From Giesbergeria sp. (lineage in GTDB: Bacteria > Pseudomonadota > Gammaproteobacteria > Burkholderiales > Burkholderiaceae_C), in assembly GCF_028686475.1 (NCBI RefSeq), contig NZ_JAQUCA010000009.1, positions 62,001 through 126,000 on the forward strand: a DNA stretch of 64,000 nt, in the 5' to 3' direction. Positions 52,674 through 60,880 of this stretch are shown in pieces (position 1 is the stretch's first letter; each line of letters opens with the position of its first letter). The notes under the pieces are model-generated. The model saw only the letters and a list, made by a program, of their open reading frames with translations, was not told where the DNA came from and ran no database searches. The position numbers and the translations under genes are program-made.

Positions 52674-53536
52674 TGCACGGCGGTCTCTAAAGTTTGGTCG
52701 CGGGTAAATTTGAAACGCGATACCACGGCGATTTGGTCGGCTTGGCGGCGCATGGCCGCGTTAAATGCCTCAAATGGCCCGGCAGCGCGGGCAATGGCTT
52801 CGGCGCGGCGGTCTAGCAAGCGGTTGCCGGAGCTTTGCACCACTTCGGTTTCTAGCACTTGGCCATCGTGGTTGACGGTGACAATCATGGTCAACTCGCC
52901 GTAGATTTTGTGGCCGTTTTGTTCAGGAAAATTGGTGGTGCCTTTGTCTTCGACCTTGCGGCGCATGGTGTCGTAGTAAATCGCATAGACCTCATCGCGC
53001 GTGGCCGGGCTGATGTAGCGCTTTTTGGGCCGGGCGTTTTCGTCGTTGATGCGTTTTTCAATTTCGGCCAGCAAGCGCAGCAATTGGCGGCGCTTTTCTT
53101 CTTGCTCTTGGATGGCTTTGTTGGCGGTTTGAACGTTGGGATTGGCAGGCGGCAAACTGGCCAATTGTTGGCGCAAATGTGCCAGCAAGCGCATTTGCTG
53201 CATTTGCAGGGCATCCAGTTGGCGTTGCGATTCTTCGTAATCGTCGCCCACTTTGGTTAAGGCCGAATAGGGCAGCGGGCTGGTGGCGCGGCCTTGGGCG
53301 GCTTCGCCACCACCAGCGAGTGCATGTTGGGCGATGGCTTGGGCTTGGTCGGGGCGCTCATCGGAGCGCGCATTGACCAAAATCACCTCCAGCGGTGTGT
53401 CTTGAAAAACCTTATGAAAGGCTTCGGGATGGACAAAACGCACCGTCAACAGCGCTGCATGAATGGCGATAGAGAACGCCAAAGTCCATTGCAGCGTGTC
53501 GAGCGAAGAAAAGAAGGTAGTGGTGGCTGGTTTCAC
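52670..53536 (-). CDS. TonB-family energy transducer
   Basis: This 288-residue protein has one N-terminal membrane segment (LAFSIAIHAALLTVRFV, about residues 19-35), a periplasmic region and a TonB C-terminal domain (YGELTMIVTVNHDGQVLETE, VQSSGNRLLDRRAEAIARAA). The middle is not the usual Pro/Lys-rich spacer. It is a charged coiled coil (residues about 105-170, rich in Q, L, E and R). It overlaps aroE by four bases and is nine bases from rnb. No exbB or exbD is nearby. Confidence 0.85.
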   Translation of the reverse strand: MKPATTTFFSSLDTLQWTLAFSIAIHAALLTVRFVHPEAFHKVFQDTPLEVILVNARSDERPDQAQAIAQHALAGGGEAAQGRATSPLPYSALTKVGDDYEESQRQLDALQMQQMRLLAHLRQQLASLPPANPNVQTANKAIQEQEEKRRQLLRLLAEIEKRINDENARPKKRYISPATRDEVYAIYYDTMRRKVEDKGTTNFPEQNGHKIYGELTMIVTVNHDGQVLETEVVQSSGNRLLDRRAEAIARAAGPFEAFNAAMRRQADQIAVVSRFKFTRDQTLETAVQ

Positions 53537-53545
53537 GGGGCCAGA

Positions 53546-55624
53546 TTATCCGACGCTGGGGGCGCTGGGCGTGTTGTTTTCTGTATCGGTGTCGGTCAAA
53601 TCCACGGCAATGGCGATGGGGCCAGCACCAGCACCAAGGTCTTCTTCATCCTCGGATTCGGTGGCCTCGGCATCGCTGGTGTTGTCTAGGCGCTCTAGCA
53701 GCGTGCCATGCACATCCAAGGCCATTTCATCGACTGCCCCCAGCTTGACACGCAAACGCGCACCGCGTGGCAGGTTTTGCGCCCCCAGCACGGCAAACAC
53801 CAGTGGCAGGGTGTCGGCGCGCACCAGGCAATCGCCGCCGGGCATCTCTTTGAGGACCGTGGCCTCTAACTCGGTGATTGCATTTTGTTGCAAGTATTTG
53901 AGTGTCCAGAAGCGCTCCATGCTCGATTGGTAGCCGTTGTAAGCGCTGTAAGTAGCCTCAAAGCTGCTGATGATGGAGAACAATTCGGCATCTTTGGGCT
54001 TGAACGGCGCGGCCAAAGCAGCGGTGTTGCCGTGGCGCACGCAGGCAATAATTTGCCATTGGTTGACCAAATCAACATAGCGGCGCAGCGGCGAGGTGGC
54101 CCAAGCGTAGCTTTTGACTCCAATACCGGCGTGGGGCAGGGCTTTGGTGCCCATACGCACTTTCACGCCGGGGGCCATGCTGGCTTGACTGCGGTAAATG
54201 CCGGGCACGCCCAGCTCGGCCAACCAACTGCCCCAAGTGCTGTTGGCCACGATGGCGGCTTCGGCGACGATTAAATCGAGCGGTGCGCCGCGTTGGCGCA
54301 CGCTGATTTCTACCGTTTCGCTGCCGTTGGGTTCGGCCCCTTGTTTGCCTTGCAGACGGAAGTTGTAATCGGGGCGGTTAAAGTTTTCGGGCTTGCCGCG
54401 CACTACTTCGCGTTGGGCTTTCAGGTGCTGTGCCAGCCGGTACAAAAAGGCCAGTTGGGGCCGCAGCGCGGAGACTACCTCGGGGGTGTCGGGCACTTGG
54501 ACGGACGCATCTTGCAGCCAGCTTTCGGTCACGATGTGGTCTAGCTGGTCGTGGCGCAAGTTGGCGGCCACGGGCACGCGCTCTAATTTGGTTTCGGTGC
54601 CGGTGATTTCTAGCGTGGCTTCGTTGATGGTGACGTAGAGCGAGACGGCTGGATTGGCACGGCCTTCGTCCAAGGTATAAATTTGCACCACGGCATCGGG
54701 CAGCATGGTGATTTTGTAGCCCGGCATATAGACGGTAGAGAGCCGGTTGCGCCCTAATTGGTCTAATGGCGTGCCGGGTACCATCGCCAAACCGGGGGCA
54801 GCAATGTGGATGCCCAGCACCACGGTGCCGGTGCCCAAGCCTTGCAGCGATAGCGCGTCGTCAATCTCGGTGGTGTGCGAGTCGTCAATGGAGTAGGCTT
54901 GCACCGGGGCCAGTGGCAAATCTGCCGGTGGCTGGGGTGCTTCCAAGCTGGGAAAGCCAGTGCCTTTGGGAAAATTGTCGAACAAAAAGCGCTGCCAATG
55001 GAATTGGTAGGCCGAATCAATCGCCCCGGCTTGTTGCAACAAGGCCAAGGGGGCTGTGTGGGTGGCGCGGCTGGCCTCGACCACGGCTTTGTATTCGGGC
55101 GCGTTTTTGTCGGGCTTGAACAAAATTTTGTACAACTGCTCCCGAATCGGGGGCGGGCATTGGCCTTGGCCCAAGGCCTGCGCCCAATCTGCTACCTGTT
55201 GTTGGAGGGCTTTTTTCTTCTCTAGGGCGGCCAAGGCTTGTTGCAACACTTCTGCCGAGGCTTTTTTGAAGCGCCCTTTGCCTGCGCGGCGGAAGTAGTG
55301 CGGCGAGTCGTGCATACAGAACAAAGCACCGGCTTGCTGCGCCAGCGTGGCTTGCTCAGAAAAGTAATCTTTGGCCAAATCGGCAAAGCTAAACTCATCT
55401 TCGGGGGCAAACTCCCAGGCCAAATCCAGTTCTATCTCGCTGGCGATGGCTTGCGCCTGCATCAGCAATTCTGGCGGGCTGGGTTTGTCAAATTTGAGCA
55501 GCATGTGGGCGGTTTTCACCTTGACCCGCTTGCCAGACTCCAGTTCTACCTGTGCCGAGGCCTCGGCTTCTGAGAGGATACGACCGGCCAGGAATTTGCC
55601 GGAATCTTCAAACAATACATGCAT
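53546..55624 (-). CDS. rnb: Ribonuclease II family exoribonuclease
   Basis: This 692-residue 3'-5' exoribonuclease shows the RNB catalytic centre YSIDDSHTTEIDDALS, with the acidic metal ligands, then YMPGYKITMLPDAV and SYAWATSPLRRYVDLVNQWQ. The N-terminal domain is shorter than in RNase R, and no lysine-rich tail is present, so it is nearer to RNase II. The last 45 residues are acidic (SEDEEDLGAGAG, LTDTDTEN) and look disordered. It is followed by the TonB-like gene. Confidence 0.88.
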   Translation of the reverse strand: MHVLFEDSGKFLAGRILSEAEASAQVELESGKRVKVKTAHMLLKFDKPSPPELLMQAQAIASEIELDLAWEFAPEDEFSFADLAKDYFSEQATLAQQAGALFCMHDSPHYFRRAGKGRFKKASAEVLQQALAALEKKKALQQQVADWAQALGQGQCPPPIREQLYKILFKPDKNAPEYKAVVEASRATHTAPLALLQQAGAIDSAYQFHWQRFLFDNFPKGTGFPSLEAPQPPADLPLAPVQAYSIDDSHTTEIDDALSLQGLGTGTVVLGIHIAAPGLAMVPGTPLDQLGRNRLSTVYMPGYKITMLPDAVVQIYTLDEGRANPAVSLYVTINEATLEITGTETKLERVPVAANLRHDQLDHIVTESWLQDASVQVPDTPEVVSALRPQLAFLYRLAQHLKAQREVVRGKPENFNRPDYNFRLQGKQGAEPNGSETVEISVRQRGAPLDLIVAEAAIVANSTWGSWLAELGVPGIYRSQASMAPGVKVRMGTKALPHAGIGVKSYAWATSPLRRYVDLVNQWQIIACVRHGNTAALAAPFKPKDAELFSIISSFEATYSAYNGYQSSMERFWTLKYLQQNAITELEATVLKEMPGGDCLVRADTLPLVFAVLGAQNLPRGARLRVKLGAVDEMALDVHGTLLERLDNTSDAEATESEDEEDLGAGAGPIAIAVDLTDTDTENNTPSAPSVG

Positions 55625-55734
55625 GGCGTTATTGTCCCATGCACAGCCAAAGCGCGGCCATCAGAAGTGTGGCAAGCTTGCGCTTTCTTTGTTGTTTTGC
55701 TGGTACCCCGTGCCAAAATTTGGCGTTTTTATCA

Positions 55735-56373
55735 ATGCTTCAATACCTTACTGTTCCTGTCACACCGTTTGAGCAAAATTGCTCGATTGTCTGGTGCGAT
55801 GCCACCCACGAAGCCGCCATCATTGACCCCGGTGGCGATATCGAGCGTCTGTTGGCCCAAGTGCAGCGCTTGGGCCTGAAGTTGACCCAGCTGTGGCTCA
55901 CCCACGCCCATATTGACCACGCTGGCGGCACGGGCGCATTGGCCGAACGCTTGCACTTGCCGATTATTGGCCCCCACCCCGGCGACCAATTTTGGATTGA
56001 CGGCCTGCCGATGCAAAGCCAGCGCTTTGGGTTTCCACCCGCGCAGCACTTTACGCCCACGCGCTGGTTGTCCGATGGCGACACGGTAACGGTGGGCCAA
56101 GAGACGGTGCAGGTGCGCCACTGCCCCGGCCACACGCCGGGCCATGTCGTGTTCCATGCGCCACAAATTGAGCGTGCCTTTGTCGGCGATGTGTTGTTTG
56201 CGGGCAGCATTGGGCGCACGGATTTTCCGCAAGGCAACCACGAGCAACTGATTGACAGCATCACCCAGCGCCTGTGGCCAATGGGCGATGCCACGGTGTT
56301 TATTCCGGGCCACGGCCCCGAAAGCACTTTTGGCCGCGAGCGTCGCAGCAATCCTTACGTGGGTGGTACCTGA
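55735..56373 (+). CDS. MBL-fold metallo-hydrolase (glyoxalase II-like)
   Basis: This 212-residue metallo-beta-lactamase-fold hydrolase has the zinc motif THAHIDHAGG, later His and Asp ligands in CPGHTPGHVVF and FVGDVLFAGSIGRTDFP, and the final His in IPGHGPESTFGRERRSNPY. It belongs to the YcbL-like group, with possible hydroxyacylglutathione hydrolase activity. The start at 55735 (MLQYLTVPVTPFEQNCSIVW) is typical; the longer frame is antisense to rnb. The DUF4239 fragment follows after 13 bases. Confidence 0.9.
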   Translation: MLQYLTVPVTPFEQNCSIVWCDATHEAAIIDPGGDIERLLAQVQRLGLKLTQLWLTHAHIDHAGGTGALAERLHLPIIGPHPGDQFWIDGLPMQSQRFGFPPAQHFTPTRWLSDGDTVTVGQETVQVRHCPGHTPGHVVFHAPQIERAFVGDVLFAGSIGRTDFPQGNHEQLIDSITQRLWPMGDATVFIPGHGPESTFGRERRSNPYVGGT

Positions 56374-56386
56374 GCTGGACGCATCT

Positions 56387-56677
56387 ATGGCCACCGGTTG
56401 GCAGTTCCATTGGGTGATGTACGACCACTACGGCTACGCTTTTTTGGCCGTGGTTGGTACGGGCGCGGCAGTACTGCTGGTGCAGCGCAGTTTGCAGCAC
56501 CCGCGCTTGGACCCTTGGCTGGCCAGTCTGGGCGGGGTGGTGCCGCCGTTTATCAACGTGATTAGCGTGCTGTTTGGCCTAACGTTGGCTTTTTTGGCCA
56601 ACGATACCTGGAGCGCGCGCGACCGCGCCGTGAACGCGGTGATGAAATCTCCCACAGCTAAACGCAAAGCGTTGTAG
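56387..56677 (+). pseudogene. DUF4239 (bestrophin-like) gene truncated by the tnpB element
   Basis: The first 85 or so codons match the start of DUF4239 bestrophin-like membrane proteins: an N-terminal hydrophobic segment (YGYAFLAVVGTGAAVLLVQ) and PPFINVISVLFGLTLAFLAN, followed by DTWSARDRAVNAV. Family members normally have about 250 residues. Homology ends near base 56643, and the frame closes soon after inside the end hairpin of the IS element. The remainder, about 150 residues, is missing. A short hydrophobic frame at 58193-58261 on the far side of the element may be its C-terminal remnant. Confidence 0.65.
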
Positions 56678-58088
56678 CTGGGGTTTCTCGCTTCATCGAC
56701 TGGAACGCCAAGATGTTGCCATCTGGACGGTTTACCCATGTCTCTACGAGCGTAGGCTGGGTTGCCCCAGCCGGTTTGGAGCATTCCGCCCCTACCTTTT
56801 GTTTTTTAACCCTTCCTCGCTTGACTTTCTTCTTGGCTACATCCTCGCCCAGCATCAGGGCTACTCCGCGTTTAACCAGCACTTTGGCGGCATTGGTATC
56901 GGCGTTGTCGGTGCAATGGCAGCTTTGGCAAACAAACGCGGCTTGAGAGCGCCGGTTGTCTGGGTGAGTGAAACCGCAGTGGCTGCACTCCTGCGAAGAA
57001 TAGTGTGCGGGCACTTCGATGCACAGTTTGCCTGCACGCAAGGCTTTGTAGTGCGTGTAAACCTTGATTTGGCCCCAACCTGAAGCCAAGATGGCGCGGT
57101 TCAGCCCGGCTTTTTGCTGGACATTTTTGCCCGGTTTCTCGGCATCACCCTTGGCACTGGTAGTCATGTTCTTGACTTTCAGTGCCTCCAATACATACAG
57201 CTTGTAAGCAGGGTCTGCTACCAAGGCATGGCTGGTTTGGTGGCAAAAATCGCGGCGCAGGTCAGTAGCGTATTGTTGGCATTGGGCTACGCGCCGTTGA
57301 GCTTTTTTCCAACGCCTTGAACCTTGCATTCTTCGCGCTTGGCGGCGTTGCCAGCGCTTTTTGTGTTTTTCTTGCTGGACTAAACGCTTTTTTTCTATTG
57401 CCCGGAAATCAAACTGCTGTCCATTGCTGGCCGCCAGTGGAATCTGGACACCTCTGTCCAAACCCAGTGTGACGCTGCTTAGTTCAGCAGTGCTGAAGCT
57501 GCGTAGCCATTGGGTGATTTCCTCAACGCTAGGCTCAGCAATGCCATCGTCATAGTTAAAGGACACATGCCTGTGTCCGGCATGGATGCTCAGGTGGATG
57601 GAAGCTGGCAGCGCGTAATCACGGTGCGCTGTAAAAGCCAAGCAGCCCAGGGGATGCTTTTTGGTGCCAAGATGCAGCAGGTGGTGCGTGACTTTTCCGG
57701 TCTCATCTTTGATAGGCTCAAAGGAAAACAATTCGCGCGTAAGCCATACCGATTATTTACCATACTTGGCTTGGATAGTGGGGCGGCCACCTAAACCGGC
57801 AAAGAAGCGGCTGTAAGCCTGCATCCATTTGGCGGCACCATTGCGTAACAGCTGGCTAGGCACCTCCGAGAGCCACGGGGTCAGTTCTGGGTGCTTGAAC
57901 TGGCTATATTGTTGGTCGATGGGGGCAAACTGCCCGGTATGGTCGAGTGACTTGCGGGCAAAGGTGCGAAAATAGCGGTCTTCTTGCACCTTGGCGTTGT
58001 AGATAAAGCGCTGGCAACCTATCCATTGCAACAGCACTTTTTCTTGTGCCGGAGTGGGGTAACAACGAAAACGGTTGCCAATTTGCAT
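56658..58088 (-). pseudogene. tnpB: tnpB, RNA-guided nuclease of an IS605-group element, interrupted by one stop codon
   Basis: The frame covers 476 codons and reads as one TnpB except for a TAA at codon 112 (57753-57755). The N-terminal part, MQIGNRFRCYPTPAQEKVLL, is the helix-turn-helix/OrfB start. After the stop, SVWLTRELFSFEPI continues in the same frame. The RuvC residues appear intact (Asp in TLGLDRGVQIP, Glu in LEALKVKNM, Asp in DNADTNAAKV), as does the zinc finger (CSHCGFTH and CQSCHC). A one-base CAA to TAA change would explain it, since related proteins have Gln here. A protein made only after the stop (from TTG at 57731) would lack the N-terminal domain. Confidence 0.85.
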
Positions 58089-58110
58089 CAGATGATTTTA
58101 TTCCTTATCC

Positions 58111-58136
58111 AAAAAAAAAGGCACTTTGCAAGTGCC
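58111..58136 (-). terminator. Rho-independent terminator inside the left end, upstream of tnpB
   Basis: Read on the minus strand, the perfect seven-base stem GGCACTT/AAGTGCC with a three-base loop is followed by nine T residues. It stops 22 bases before the tnpB start codon and would block transcription entering the element from outside. Confidence 0.8.
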
Positions 58137-58192
58137 GCTCGCTTGACCCACACCCTGCCTAGCGGCTAGGGTGGGGAATGCGCTCGCAAGGA

Positions 58193-58261
58193 GTTCAACT
58201 GCCTACCGCCGTATCCTCCCCGGCCCCACTGCTGGCCGCTGTCGCCAGCTTGGTTAGCTAA
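58193..58261 (+). other. Possible C-terminal remnant of the DUF4239 gene
   Basis: This open stretch of 22 codons ends in TAA and codes VQLPTAVSSPAPLLAAVASL plus two residues, resembling the end of DUF4239 proteins. It lies just after the left-end hairpin of the tnpB element. If genuine, the insertion came with loss of roughly 450 bases. It could be chance. Confidence 0.25.
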
Positions 58262-58279
58262 GCACGCTGCACCGCCCTC

Positions 58280-59704
58280 ATGTCTATGTCGTCTGCCACC
58301 GCTGCTGCCGCTGTCGCCCCTGCTTCGCCTTGGTTTGATTTGGCTACCATTTTGCGCCATGCGGGCACGGTGTTGGTTGGCCAACTGGCGGTGATGGCGT
58401 TTGGCATTACCGACACCATTGTGGCGGGCCGCCATGCCGAGGCTTCTTTGGCGGCGTTGTCGGTGGCCTCGGCTATTTTTATCACGGTATCGGTGGGGCT
58501 GGTGGGGGTGTTGCAGGCTTTGTTGCCCGTGTGGGCTGAACTGCGCGGGGCCAATCGGCCCCAGCGCATGGGGGCATCGTTTCGGCAATCTTTGTATTTG
58601 GGGTTGTCGGCTTCGGCGTTGGGGGCGCTGCTGTTGCAACACCCCGGCCCGATATTGGTAGCGGCTGAAGTACCGGCGCATTTGCACCCCCTCATCAGCG
58701 ATTATTTGCGCGTGCTGGCTTTGGCTTTGCCCGCTACTTTTTTGTTTCGGCTGTTTAGCATTTTGAACCAAGCGATGGGCCATCCTCGGCTGATTACGTG
58801 GATACAGGTGCTGGCGCTGCCGCTCAAGGTGTGGCTGTCGGTGTGGTGGACCTTTGGGGGCTGGGGCGTGCCCGCCTTGGGCGCGGTCGGTTGTGCTTGG
58901 GCCACTTTGGCGGTGTATGTCAGCATGTTGGGCTTGGGGATTTGGCTGTCGCGCACGCAAGATATTTACCAAGCTTTACAACTGTGGCAGCCCTTAGAGC
59001 GCCCCGACTGGCGGCAATTGGCGCAATTTTTGCGTTTGGGCGTGCCTGCCGGACTGACGGTGTTGGTAGAAGTGACTTCGTTTACCTTGATGGCGCTGTT
59101 TATTGCACGCCAAGGTACCACTGCGTCGGGGGCGCATCAAATCGCCTCTAATTTGGCAGCGGTGCTGTATATGGTGCCCTTGTCATTGGCGATTGCGGCC
59201 AGTGCGCGCGTGAGTTTTTGGCGTGGCGCGGGCAACGAGGCCCATGCGCGCCAAGCGGCCTTGTTGGGCTTTGGGGTGGTGGCCCTGCTGGCGGCACTGC
59301 TGGCCGCGCTGCTGTGGGGGTTCAGAGAACCCATTGCCCGCTTGTATTCTGAGCAGCCTGCCGTGGTGGCACTAGGCTCGGGCTTATTGTGGTGGGTGGC
59401 GGTTTACCATTTGGTCGATGGCTTGCAATGCTTTTGTTTGTTCGTGTTGCGCTGCTACGGCGTGACGGTGGCCCCCTTGGTGGTGTACAGCCTGTTGCTC
59501 TGGGGTGCGGGTTTGGGGGGTGGCTACACCCTGAGCTACCACGGTTTGGGGCCTTGGTCGGCGCAAGCCACGCCCGCCACGTTTTGGATGAGCAGTGCAG
59601 CTGCCCTGACCTTGTGTACCTTGGCTTTTGCCCTGATGCTGTGGCGTTGTTTGGCGCGTTGGAGCCTGCCCAGCAGCCCGCCTCAGGCCACGGCCATGCG
59701 CTGA
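58280..59704 (+). CDS. MATE family efflux transporter
   Basis: This 474-residue protein has about twelve hydrophobic segments and the two-fold MATE pattern: TVLVGQLAVMAFGITDTIVA in the first half and LRLGVPAGLTVLVEVTSFTL in the second, with HQIASNLAAVLYMVPLSLAI. It should export cationic compounds using Na+ or H+ as driving ion. The last 22 bases overlap the end of dprA, which is convergent. The ATG at 58280 is used; MSS two codons later is possible. Confidence 0.92.
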   Translation: MSMSSATAAAAVAPASPWFDLATILRHAGTVLVGQLAVMAFGITDTIVAGRHAEASLAALSVASAIFITVSVGLVGVLQALLPVWAELRGANRPQRMGASFRQSLYLGLSASALGALLLQHPGPILVAAEVPAHLHPLISDYLRVLALALPATFLFRLFSILNQAMGHPRLITWIQVLALPLKVWLSVWWTFGGWGVPALGAVGCAWATLAVYVSMLGLGIWLSRTQDIYQALQLWQPLERPDWRQLAQFLRLGVPAGLTVLVEVTSFTLMALFIARQGTTASGAHQIASNLAAVLYMVPLSLAIAASARVSFWRGAGNEAHARQAALLGFGVVALLAALLAALLWGFREPIARLYSEQPAVVALGSGLLWWVAVYHLVDGLQCFCLFVLRCYGVTVAPLVVYSLLLWGAGLGGGYTLSYHGLGPWSAQATPATFWMSSAAALTLCTLAFALMLWRCLARWSLPSSPPQATAMR

Positions 59705-60864
59705 AACAAACCGCCGGGCAAACGCGCCACGTGGCCCTCTAGCTCCAGCTCTAACAACTGCACCAGCAAGCTGGCTGTATCGAACCCGGTGCGGGCCACC
59801 AAGGCATCTAGCCCCACCGGGTCAAAGCCCAAAGCGCGCAACAGGGCCGATTCGGGCGGTGCTGGGGCGTTGGTTTCTGCGCTGGATATGGTGGATGTGG
59901 TGGCTGGTTCGGGTGCAGCTGGGGGCAGGTGCAGGTCTTCTAAGACATCTTGCGCCGATTCGACCAGCTTGGCCCCTTGGCGTATCAGGGCATGGCAGCC
60001 GCGCGATTGCGGTGCGTGGATAGAGCCAGGAATGGCAAACACCTCGCGCCCTTGGTCTGCGGCCAGCTGGGCGGTAATCAAAGAGCCGGAGCCGGGCGTG
60101 GCCTCGACCACCAACAAGCCTTGGCATAGCCCGGCAATCAGGCGATTGCGCCGGGGAAAGTTGGTTGCCAGTGGGGCCGTGCCCAAGGGATATTCACTCA
60201 GCAACCAGCCTTGGGCGGCAATGCGGTGCGCTAAATCGCGGTGGCGCGCTGGATAGACCCGGTCTAGCCCGGTGCCGACCACGGCAATGGTGGCCGCAAT
60301 GCCATCGTCGCTGCGTGCGGCTTGCAACGCGCCTTCGTGGGCGGCGGCATCAATGCCCAAGGCCAAGCCCGACACAATGCACAGGCCACTGGCGCGCAAA
60401 GTGCGGGCAAAGGCCAAAGCGTTTTCTTCGCCTTGGGCGGTGGGGTTGCGGCTACCCACGATGGCTACGCAATGGCGTGCCGTGAGTGCTGGGGCTTGGG
60501 GTGGCAGCAAGTGCCCCGGCCCCATCAGGTAAAGCAGCGGCGGTGGGTCATCGCTATCGAGCAGCGCTGCCGGGTACAGTGGGTGCCCCCACGGCAGCAC
60601 CAGTTGGCATTGCGTGGGCGTAGAGGCTTGCAGCCATTGCCAAGTGCGCTCCAACTGTGGCCCCAGTGCGGGCGGTACGGTTTGCAAGGCTTGGCTTTGC
60701 AACGCCGTGACGCAGGTTTGCAGCGTTGACGGCGATTGGGCAAAAATAGCCGCTGGTGCGCCAAAGCGCTGCAATAGTTTGCGTGCCGTGATGTGGCCCA
60801 CGCCCGGCGTGAGGCTTAGGCGCAACCAAGCGGCCAGTTCTGCTTGCTCTAACGTGGGCTGCAT
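59683..60864 (-). CDS. dprA: DNA-processing protein DprA
   Basis: This 393-residue protein loads RecA onto incoming single-stranded DNA in natural transformation. The N-terminal helix-hairpin-helix region is TPGVGHITARKLLQRFG. The Rossmann-like core has VGSRNPTAQGEENALAFA, SGLALGIDAAAHEGAL, VVGTGLDRVYPARH and VVEATPGSGSLITAQ. A C-terminal winged-helix domain follows a linker rich in Ala and Thr. It follows the LysM protein on the same strand by 16 bases. Confidence 0.95.
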   Translation of the reverse strand: MQPTLEQAELAAWLRLSLTPGVGHITARKLLQRFGAPAAIFAQSPSTLQTCVTALQSQALQTVPPALGPQLERTWQWLQASTPTQCQLVLPWGHPLYPAALLDSDDPPPLLYLMGPGHLLPPQAPALTARHCVAIVGSRNPTAQGEENALAFARTLRASGLCIVSGLALGIDAAAHEGALQAARSDDGIAATIAVVGTGLDRVYPARHRDLAHRIAAQGWLLSEYPLGTAPLATNFPRRNRLIAGLCQGLLVVEATPGSGSLITAQLAADQGREVFAIPGSIHAPQSRGCHALIRQGAKLVESAQDVLEDLHLPPAAPEPATTSTISSAETNAPAPPESALLRALGFDPVGLDALVARTGFDTASLLVQLLELELEGHVARLPGGLFQRMAVA

Positions 60865-60880
60865 CGCGCGGCGGGGGCGT

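Larger units (their letters stand above)
56644..58190 (-). mobile_element. IS200/IS605-group element carrying only tnpB (IS1341-like)
   Basis: The element holds a single tnpB on the minus strand and no tnpA. The right end (56644-56687) is an imperfect hairpin (GAAA/TTTC, CCC/GGG, AGCTA/TAGCT and AACGC/GCGTT stems) that overlaps the last codons of tnpB, as expected for a right end that also encodes the 3' part of the omega RNA. The left end has a hairpin (58147-58175). Exact boundaries are not visible. Confidence 0.65.

Noticed and set aside
57731-57753. tnpB read as two separate genes.
   Set aside because: Both parts are in the same frame and together match one TnpB; the second has only a TTG inside the former coding sequence.
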